Shown here: positions 58,629-64,000 of the stretch, piece by piece | Layout of the letters: each line of letters begins with the position of its first letter | How positions within the stretch are numbered: the first letter of the stretch is position 1 | Source of the DNA: Curvibacter sp. PAE-UM | GTDB lineage: Bacteria; Pseudomonadota; Gammaproteobacteria; Burkholderiales; Burkholderiaceae_C | Reading direction: 5' to 3' | Length of the DNA: 64,000 nt | Assembly (NCBI RefSeq): GCF_001432305.1 | Contig: NZ_KQ483358.1 | Span: forward strand, 1,700,857-1,764,856 | Translations under genes and position numbers: made by a program | Notes under the pieces: model-generated | Told to the model about the DNA's origin: nothing | The model's database searches: none | Seen by the model: the letters and a program-made list of their open reading frames with translations, nothing else

Positions 58629-59399
58629 ATGCCAACCAGCCCCCAAACACCCGCATTTCGTACCCGTTTCGTGCTGATCCAGACCAGCCACGCCGGCAAT
58701 GTGGGTGCCGCCGCGCGCGCCATCAAGGTCATGGGTTTCGACGAGCTGGTGCTGGTGGCGCCGCGCTGGGCCAATGTGCTGCGGCGCGAGGAAACCATCC
58801 AGCGCGCCAGCGGGGCGCTGGACGTGCTGGAGAACGCCCGCATCGTCGAGACCCTGGACGAGGCGCTCGACGGCATGACCCACCTGTGCGCCACTGCCAT
58901 GACGCCGCGTGACTTCGGCCCGCCCACGCGCGCGCCGCGCGAGTACTTCGCCCAGCTGGTGCAGTCGGCCACGCCGGAGTCGGGTGCGCAGGGCGTGGCC
59001 TTCCTCTTCGGCTCCGAGCGCTTCGGCATGCGCAACGAGGACGTCTACCGCTGCCACGTGGCCCTGAGCATCCCGACCAACCCGAAGTTCGGCTCGCTGA
59101 ACCTGGCCTCGGCCCTGCAGGTCATTGCCTATGAATGGCGCCTCGCGCTGGGCGGGTTTCCCGTGCAGGAAGCCACAGCCCCGGTGGTGCGGGCCGACGC
59201 CCCCATGGTGGCCGGGATGCTGACGCACCTGGAGCAAGCCCTGGTGGCCGTGAATTTTCTGGACCCCGAGGCGCCCAAGAAACTGATGCCGCGCCTCAAC
59301 AGCCTGTTCAACCGCGCCGACCTGACGCAGGAGGAAATCCATATCCTCAGAGGTGTCGCCAAGGCCATGCTGGAGACGGCCGACAAGGCCAAGCGCTAG
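58629..59399 (+). CDS. trmJ: tRNA (cytidine/uridine-2'-O-)-methyltransferase TrmJ
   Basis: The 256-residue SPOUT methyltransferase has [14 protein letters not shown] at the start, Leu-Phe-Gly-Ser-Glu-Arg-Phe-Gly-Met, and the SAM knot [15 protein letters not shown]. A C-terminal helical tail follows. It methylates position 32 of tRNAs. The stop codon TAG is also the first part of the -10 hexamer of cysE. Confidence 0.93.
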   Translation: MPTSPQTPAFRTRFVLIQTSHAGNVGAAARAIKVMGFDELVLVAPRWANVLRREETIQRASGALDVLENARIVETLDEALDGMTHLCATAMTPRDFGPPTRAPREYFAQLVQSATPESGAQGVAFLFGSERFGMRNEDVYRCHVALSIPTNPKFGSLNLASALQVIAYEWRLALGGFPVQEATAPVVRADAPMVAGMLTHLEQALVAVNFLDPEAPKKLMPRLNSLFNRADLTQEEIHILRGVAKAMLETADKAKR

Positions 59400-59402
59400 A
59401 CT
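59397..59402 (+). promoter_or_regulatory. Candidate -10 element TAGACT of cysE, leaderless arrangement
   Basis: TAGACT includes the trmJ stop codon and is followed by AGCCAT and the ATG at 59409. No Shine-Dalgarno sequence is present. Confidence 0.4.
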
Positions 59403-59408
59403 AGCCAT

Positions 59409-60182
59409 ATGTTTGCCCGCCTCCGCTCCGACATCCAGTGCATCCTCGACCGCGACCCGGCTGCCCGCAGCGCCTGGGAGGTGCTGACCTGCTACCCCGG
59501 CCTGCATGCCATCGTGATGCACCGTTGGGGCCACTGGTGCTGGACCCACGGCCTGAAGTGGTTGGGGCGTTTCATCTCGCACATCGGCCGCTGGCTGACG
59601 GGCATCGAGATCCATCCCGGCGCCAAGATCGGTCAGCGTGTGTTCATCGATCACGGCATGGGCGTGGTGATCGGCGAGACCGCCGAGGTGGGCGACGGCT
59701 GCACCATCTACCACGGCGTCACGCTGGGCGGCACATCGCTCTACAAGGGCACCAAGCGCCACCCGACGCTGGGCCGCGACGTGGTGGTCAGCGCGGGCGC
59801 CAAGGTGCTGGGTGGCTTCGAGGTGGGTGACGGCGCCAAGATCGGCAGCAATGCGGTGGTGATCAAGCCGGTGCCGGCCGGCGCCACGGCCGTGGGCATC
59901 CCGGCGCGCATCATCCCGTCCAGGGCCGGCGAAAGCGCCGACGTGACCGCGCCGCAGAACAAGTTCACGGCCTACGGCATCACGCTGGATGACGATCCAC
60001 TGGGCCAGGCCATGAAGGGCCTGATCGACAACGCCTCCTCGCAGGAGCACCAGATCGCCCTGCTGTGGCAGGCCATCGAGAAGCTGTCCTCGGGCAAACC
60101 GATGTCCGATTGCGTGCCCGGTGACGCCGCGCGCGAAGAGAACTTCGAAAAAGACAAGCTCAACCAGCTGGTCGGCAAGTAA
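59409..60182 (+). CDS. cysE: Serine O-acetyltransferase
   Basis: The 257-residue enzyme makes O-acetylserine for cysteine synthesis. An N-terminal helical part precedes left-handed hexapeptide repeats with [11 protein letters not shown] and the catalytic His in [14 protein letters not shown]. The C-terminal tail (about 75 residues past the repeats) ends Leu-Val-Gly-Lys and lacks the final Ile that docks into cysteine synthase in E. coli. Confidence 0.95.
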   Translation: MFARLRSDIQCILDRDPAARSAWEVLTCYPGLHAIVMHRWGHWCWTHGLKWLGRFISHIGRWLTGIEIHPGAKIGQRVFIDHGMGVVIGETAEVGDGCTIYHGVTLGGTSLYKGTKRHPTLGRDVVVSAGAKVLGGFEVGDGAKIGSNAVVIKPVPAGATAVGIPARIIPSRAGESADVTAPQNKFTAYGITLDDDPLGQAMKGLIDNASSQEHQIALLWQAIEKLSSGKPMSDCVPGDAAREENFEKDKLNQLVGK

Positions 60183-60191
60183 GCCGCTGCT

Positions 60192-61070
60192 TCAGGCTTT
60201 TCCGGTCACGCGTGCGCCCAGCACGTTGACGACCAGCCCGCCCATCACCAGCGCCGCGGCGCCCAGCTTCCAGGCCTGCAGGGGCTCACCCAGCAGCAGG
60301 GCCGAACTGCCCATGCCGAAGACCGGGATCAGCAGGGCCATGGGCGTGATGGTGGCGGCCGGGTGGCGCGCCAGCAGCCAGCCCCAGGCACCGAAGCCGA
60401 ACAGGGTGTTGCCCACCGCCTGCCAGACGATGGCCGCCCAGGCCGCGAGGCTGGCGCGCGGCAGGGCCTCGGTGATGGCAGCCGGCCCTTCGAACCACAG
60501 GCTCAGCACCAGCAGGGGCGGTACGGCAAAGACCGAACTCCAGACCATGAACCCCAGCATGTCGACCTTGCCGATGCTGCGCGCGAGCACGTTGCCGCAG
60601 GCCCAGCACAGGGCACCGCCCAGGGCCAGACCCAGGCCCAGCGGCGTGACGTCGGTGTGGGTCTGGTGGAAGCTCTGCCAGGCGATCAGCGCAAAACCCA
60701 GGGTGGCCAGGGCCAGGCCGCCGAACTGCACACGCGGCATGCGCTCGTGCTGCAGCCAGGCCACCAGCAGCAACGTCATGAAAACCTGCGACTGCATCAG
60801 CAGCGAGGCCAGGCCGGGCGACACATCGTTGCGCATGGCCAGGAACAGCAGGCCGAACATGAAACCGATGAACACCCCGTAGCTCACCAAGTAGCGCCAG
60901 GCCACGGCCGGGCGCTTGATGAAAAGCAGCCAGGGCAGGGCACTGAGCACAAAACGCAGGGTCGCCAGCAGCAGCGGCGGCAGCTCGGTCAGGCCGAACT
61001 TGATGACGACGAAGTTGGTGCCCCAGACCGCGACCACGGCCAGCGCGAGCAGGAGGTGCGACAGGGGCAC
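60192..61070 (-). CDS. EamA/DMT-family transporter
   Basis: The 292-residue membrane protein has ten helices in two EamA repeats. The first begins Val-Trp-Gly-Thr-Asn-Phe-Val-Val-Ile-Lys-Phe-Gly-Leu, a typical DMT-exporter opening. It probably exports amino acids or other metabolites. The start is GTG at 61070, 22 bases after the mog stop and on the same strand, so it may be read with mog. It is convergent with cysE, nine bases apart. Confidence 0.9.
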   Translation of the reverse strand: MPLSHLLLALAVVAVWGTNFVVIKFGLTELPPLLLATLRFVLSALPWLLFIKRPAVAWRYLVSYGVFIGFMFGLLFLAMRNDVSPGLASLLMQSQVFMTLLLVAWLQHERMPRVQFGGLALATLGFALIAWQSFHQTHTDVTPLGLGLALGGALCWACGNVLARSIGKVDMLGFMVWSSVFAVPPLLVLSLWFEGPAAITEALPRASLAAWAAIVWQAVGNTLFGFGAWGWLLARHPAATITPMALLIPVFGMGSSALLLGEPLQAWKLGAAALVMGGLVVNVLGARVTGKA

Positions 61071-61092
61071 GGCGGACTCGCTCGGGCCGGGC

Positions 61093-61695
61093 TCAGGCGG
61101 TCTTGGGGGCGCGGATGGCCGACTTGGGACGGAAGGCCTTGCAGACTTCGTCGTTCGTTTCCATGTAGGGGCCGCCGATCAGGTCCACGCAGTAGGGCAC
61201 GGCGGCAAAGATGCCGGCCATGATGGATTTCCCCTCGGCGTCCTTCAGGCCTTCCAGCGTCTCCTGGATGGACTTCGGTTGCCCGGGCAGGTTGATGATC
61301 AGGCTCTTGTCGCGGATCACGGCCACCTGGCGCGAGAGGATGGCAGTCGGCACGAACTTCAGGCTGATCTGGCGCATCTGTTCGCCAAAACCCGGCATCT
61401 CCTTGTGCGCCACGGCCAGCGTGGCTTCGGGCGTGACGTCGCGCAGGGCCGGGCCGGTGCCGCCCGTGGTGAGCACCAGGGAGCAGCCGGCGTTCACCAG
61501 CTCGATCAGGGTGGCGCTGATGCGGGCCTGCTCGTCGGGGATCAGGCGCGGCTCGAAGCTGATGGGGTTCTTCAACGCGCGTGTCAGCCAGTCCTGCAGG
61601 GCGGGCAGGCCCTTGTCTTCATAGACGCCAGTGGAAGCGCGGTCGCTGATGGAGACGATGCCGATCTTGACGGCATCGCAGGTGGGATCACTCAT
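61093..61695 (-). CDS. mog: Molybdopterin adenylyltransferase
   Basis: The 200-residue protein adenylates molybdopterin before molybdenum insertion. It has Val-Lys-Ile-Gly-Ile-Val-Ser-Ile-Ser-Asp-Arg-Ala-Ser near the start, Leu-Thr-Thr-Gly-Gly-Thr-Gly-Pro-Ala-Leu-Arg-Asp-Val-Thr-Pro-Glu-Ala in the middle and Leu-Pro-Gly-Gln-Pro-Lys-Ser-Ile. All MoaB/Mog signature residues are present. The start at 61695 overlaps the darP gene end by 8 bp. Confidence 0.93.
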   Translation of the reverse strand: MSDPTCDAVKIGIVSISDRASTGVYEDKGLPALQDWLTRALKNPISFEPRLIPDEQARISATLIELVNAGCSLVLTTGGTGPALRDVTPEATLAVAHKEMPGFGEQMRQISLKFVPTAILSRQVAVIRDKSLIINLPGQPKSIQETLEGLKDAEGKSIMAGIFAAVPYCVDLIGGPYMETNDEVCKAFRPKSAIRAPKTA

Positions 61696-62332
61696 CGTCT
61701 TCTCCGGCTTCGGCATCGACCGAGGCGAGCAGTTCACGCACCAGCTGGAAGACCTCGCGGTAGGCGCGGCCCTGGCGCGGGGCCAGGCCCTGCGACACGG
61801 CGGCCTTGTCTGCGGGGATGGCGTCCTTGCGGGCCTGGCGCACCAGGGCGCGCAGCTGCTGGGTGTCGGTCTGCGGAAAGTCGCTGACCCAGGCGGCTAC
61901 GGCCTCGTCGTCGGCGATCAGGCGGTCGCGCCACTGTTCGGCCGTGTGCAGCAGGGCGGTCTCGCGGGCCGAGGGCATGTGCTGCTCGACCAGGGCGGCG
62001 CGCGCGGCGTCCAGCACGGCGGGGTCGAGCTGGCGCATGAGCTTGCCGACGAACTGCATCTGGCGGCGTTTGCCCTCGAAATTGGTGATGCGCTTGGCCT
62101 CGGCCAGGGCTTCCAGCAGCTTGTCCGGCAGTTCCAGCTTGGTCCGCAGGTCGGCGCGCAGGTTCAGCAGGGACTCGCCGAGTTTCTGCAGCTCGGTGCT
62201 CTCGCGCTTGAGGTCGGTGCGGCTGACGTCGGTGTCGCCCCGGAGCTCACGCTTGAGCTCCAGGTCGAGTTCGCTGCCTTCGGCGACGAACTGGCCTTTG
62301 ACGTAATAGCCTTTTTTGGGTTTGCGGGACAT
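61688..62332 (-). CDS. darP: Ribosome-associated protein DarP (YjgA, DUF615)
   Basis: The 214-residue protein opens Met-Ser-Arg-Lys-Pro-Lys-Lys-Gly-Tyr-Tyr-Val-Lys-Gly-Gln-Phe-Val. Its middle contains Ser-Arg-Thr-Asp-Leu-Lys-Arg-Glu-Ser-Thr-Glu-Leu-Gln-Lys-Leu-Gly and Arg-Arg-Gln-Met-Gln-Phe-Val-Gly-Lys-Leu-Met-Arg, typical of YjgA. The E. coli protein aids late 50S ribosome assembly. ATG 62332 is chosen to match that opening; ATG 62359 is nine codons longer. It is divergent from pmbA. Confidence 0.93.
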   Translation of the reverse strand: MSRKPKKGYYVKGQFVAEGSELDLELKRELRGDTDVSRTDLKRESTELQKLGESLLNLRADLRTKLELPDKLLEALAEAKRITNFEGKRRQMQFVGKLMRQLDPAVLDAARAALVEQHMPSARETALLHTAEQWRDRLIADDEAVAAWVSDFPQTDTQQLRALVRQARKDAIPADKAAVSQGLAPRQGRAYREVFQLVRELLASVDAEAGEDDE

Positions 62333-62394
62333 GAGTGGGGTGAATTCGTTATGCCGCAATGCCTGCGTACACGGGCAAGTATCATAGCCTTGCC

Positions 62395-63774
62395 ATGAAT
62401 AAACCCGATCCCCGTGCCGAAAGCGGCTTCAGCTACAGCCGCGCCTACTTCGAAGAACTCGTGGACGCCGCGCTGTCCCACGCCAAAAAGCTCGGCGCCA
62501 CCGACGCGGGTGCCGAGGCCTCCGAGGGCTGCGGCCTGAGCGTCTCGGTGCGCAAGGGCGAGCTGGAGAACGTGGAGCGCAACCGCGACAAGTCGCTCGG
62601 CGTGACCGTCTACCTGGGCCAGCGCCGCGGCAATGCCAGCACCTCCGATTTCTCGCGCGCCGCCATCGAGCAGACCGTGCAGGCGGCCTACGACATCGCC
62701 CGCTTCACGGCCGAAGACCCGATGGCCGGTCTGCCCGACGCCGAAGACATTGCCTCGCACGCCGACACGCAGCGCGAGCTGGACCTGTTCCACCCCTGGA
62801 GCATCGACAGCGCGCAGGCCGCCGAGCTGGCACGCGTCACCGAGGCTGCGGCCTTCAAGACCGACAAACGCATCACGAACAGCGAAGGTGCCGCAGTGTC
62901 GGCCCAGCAGTCGCATTTCTTCAGCGCCCACACGCGCGGTTTCCGCGGGGGTTACCCCAGCTCGCGCCATTCGATCTCGGTCTCGCCGATTGCCGGCAAG
63001 GGCGCCGGCATGCAGCGCGACTACTGGTACAGCTCGCACCGCCACCCGGAAGACCTGGCCCTGCCCGAAGCCATCGGCCGGTATGCCGCCGAGCGCGCGC
63101 TCAGCCGCCTGAAGTCGCGCAAGATCAGCACCCGCGAAGTGCCCGTGCTGTTCGAGTCACCGCTGGCCGCCGGCCTGCTGGGGGCGCTGGTGCAGGCCCT
63201 GAGCGGCGGGGCCCTGTACCGCAAGAGCTCCTTCCTGCTGGACTCGCTGGGCCAGCAGGTGCTGCCGGCGCACATCGACCTGCTGGAAGATCCCTTCCTG
63301 CTGCGCGGCAAGGGCAGCTCGCCCTTCGACGAAGAAGGCGTGCGGGTCCAGCCGCGCTCGGTCATCAACGCCGGCCGCGTGCAGGGTTATTTCCTGAGCA
63401 GCTATTCGGCGCGCAAGCTGGGCATGAAAACCACCGGCAACGCCGGCGGCTCGCACAATCTGATCCTGAGTTCGCGCCTGACCAAGGCGGGCGACGACCT
63501 GGACGCCATGCTGAAAAAGCTGGGCACCGGCCTCTTCGTGACCGAGCTGATGGGCCAGGGCGTGAACTACGTGACCGGCGACTACTCGCGTGGCGCCAGC
63601 GGTTTCTGGGTCGAGAAGGGCCGCATCGCCTACCCGGTGGAGGAGATCACCATCGCCGGGAACATGAAGGACATGCTGATGGGCATCACGGCCGTGGGGG
63701 CCGATGCCTACAACTACGGTGCCAAGACCGTGGGCTCCATCCTGGTCAACCGCATGAAGGTGGCCGGGAGCTGA
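62395..63774 (+). CDS. pmbA: Metalloprotease PmbA/TldE
   Basis: The 459-residue protein is the PmbA/TldE partner of the TldD/TldE protease that matures or degrades small peptides. Seen are Asp-Ala-Gly-Ala-Glu-Ala-Ser-Glu near residue 38, Asp-Lys-Ser-Leu-Gly-Val-Thr-Val-Tyr, Gly-Ala-Leu-Val-Gln-Ala-Leu-Ser-Gly, and the C-terminal Gly-Val-Asn-Tyr-Val-Thr-Gly-Asp-Tyr-Ser-Arg-Gly-Ala-Ser-Gly-Phe-Trp. The HExxxH zinc motif of TldD is absent, as expected for TldE. A TATCAT hexamer lies nine bases before the ATG. Confidence 0.95.
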   Translation: MNKPDPRAESGFSYSRAYFEELVDAALSHAKKLGATDAGAEASEGCGLSVSVRKGELENVERNRDKSLGVTVYLGQRRGNASTSDFSRAAIEQTVQAAYDIARFTAEDPMAGLPDAEDIASHADTQRELDLFHPWSIDSAQAAELARVTEAAAFKTDKRITNSEGAAVSAQQSHFFSAHTRGFRGGYPSSRHSISVSPIAGKGAGMQRDYWYSSHRHPEDLALPEAIGRYAAERALSRLKSRKISTREVPVLFESPLAAGLLGALVQALSGGALYRKSSFLLDSLGQQVLPAHIDLLEDPFLLRGKGSSPFDEEGVRVQPRSVINAGRVQGYFLSSYSARKLGMKTTGNAGGSHNLILSSRLTKAGDDLDAMLKKLGTGLFVTELMGQGVNYVTGDYSRGASGFWVEKGRIAYPVEEITIAGNMKDMLMGITAVGADAYNYGAKTVGSILVNRMKVAGS

Positions 63775-63778
63775 AGCG

Positions 63779-64000
63779 ATGAGCACCCAAGGGCCGATGA
63801 AGTGGTCGCGCCTGTTTCAGCCGCGCCATCCGCTGTTCTGGATGATCATGGCGCTCAACGGGCTGTCGGCCATGCTCTCGTGGATCGTCCAGAGCAAGCC
63901 CCTCAACACCCTGGGGCTGGGCCTGGTGCTGATCTTCCTGCTCGGCAATGCGCTGGTCAGCATGTGGCTGGGCTGGCGGTTGTTGCGCGAGGAGCCGAAC
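63779..64000 (+). CDS. Small membrane protein, cut by the window end
   Basis: An ATG behind GGGAG, four bases after the pmbA stop, opens a frame of 74 codons that is still open at the last base. Two hydrophobic helices are visible (about 20-37 and 44-66), with a basic start and an Arg/Glu segment after the second. It is probably a co-transcribed small inner-membrane protein; the C-terminus is outside the window. Confidence 0.6.
   Translation, partial: MSTQGPMKWSRLFQPRHPLFWMIMALNGLSAMLSWIVQSKPLNTLGLGLVLIFLLGNALVSMWLGWRLLREEPN

Overview
The window is about 64 kb of high-GC chromosomal DNA from a Gram-negative bacterium, most likely a betaproteobacterium of the order Burkholderiales (a Comamonadaceae-like lineage). 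The reasons are the gene content and codon use, the gene sets mog-darP-pmbA and suhB-trmJ-cysE, many outer-envelope and periplasmic proteins, and a palindromic repeat of the TTCGACAGGCTCAG type that I associate with this group. I see no rRNA, tRNA, CRISPR array, transposase, integrase or phage structural genes.

Layout. 1-11.7 kb: mostly single-gene units, including an EthD-like protein, a PhoD-like phosphatase, a glycine-zipper protein, an SGNH-like secreted protein, a ketopantoate-reductase-like dehydrogenase, a 46-residue basic protein, DUF3014 and DUF2855 proteins, a Gly/Lys/Asp-rich secreted protein and a split YeeE/YedE sulfur-compound transporter. 11.7-15.7 kb: three tandem paralogues of a seven-helix membrane protein with a degenerate GGDEF domain. 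15.7-23.9 kb: a DUF938 methyltransferase, a 562-residue protein of unknown family, an SRAP-family protein lacking its catalytic residues, an intact diguanylate cyclase, an 18-repeat MORN protein and small hypotheticals. 23.9-26.9 kb: a same-strand chain of seven overlapping or closely spaced genes. It contains an AT-rich pair (glycosyltransferase-51 domain plus nucleotidyltransferase), DUF427, a zeta-toxin-like kinase with a 42-residue partner ORF, a 48-residue antitoxin-like protein and an OsmC-family protein. 26.9-34.6 kb: glnS, membrane and secreted proteins, and a macA-macB type efflux operon. 34.6-40 kb: a MASE1 histidine kinase with a FixJ/LuxR-type response regulator, a putative Na+/H+ antiporter operon with a repeat-rich leader, and uppP. 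40-43.5 kb: alpha/beta hydrolase and mutS. 43.5-52.2 kb: a divergent catabolic/uptake locus (GntR regulator, amidase, polysaccharide-deacetylase-like hydrolase, NTF2-like protein; opposite them a branched-chain-type ABC transporter and an HpxZ/AtzH-like protein). In this transporter the second permease and both ATPases form one polypeptide. 52.2-64 kb: DUF2237, an Fe-S photolyase with a DUF2256 mini-gene, a PAS-GGDEF-EAL protein, suhB, trmJ, cysE, an EamA exporter, mog, darP, pmbA and the start of a small membrane protein.

How genes work together. The 43.5-52.2 kb locus reads as a regulated system for taking up and hydrolysing an amide- or ureide-type nitrogen compound; the substrate is an inference. 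Cyclic-di-GMP-related proteins are prominent: one active-looking GGEEF cyclase, one bifunctional GGDEF-EAL protein and three catalytically dead-looking GGDEF relatives. The strongest candidates for something undescribed are (i) the three tandem 7TM proteins with a conserved H[PS]RCF in place of GGDEF, and (ii) the AT-rich GT51-nucleotidyltransferase pair translationally coupled to the head of a toxin-like gene chain. A recurrent promoter architecture, a TANNNT-like -10 hexamer placed 5-7 nt before the start codon, suggests that several genes here (mutS, glnS, cysE, macA-like and others) make leaderless mRNAs.
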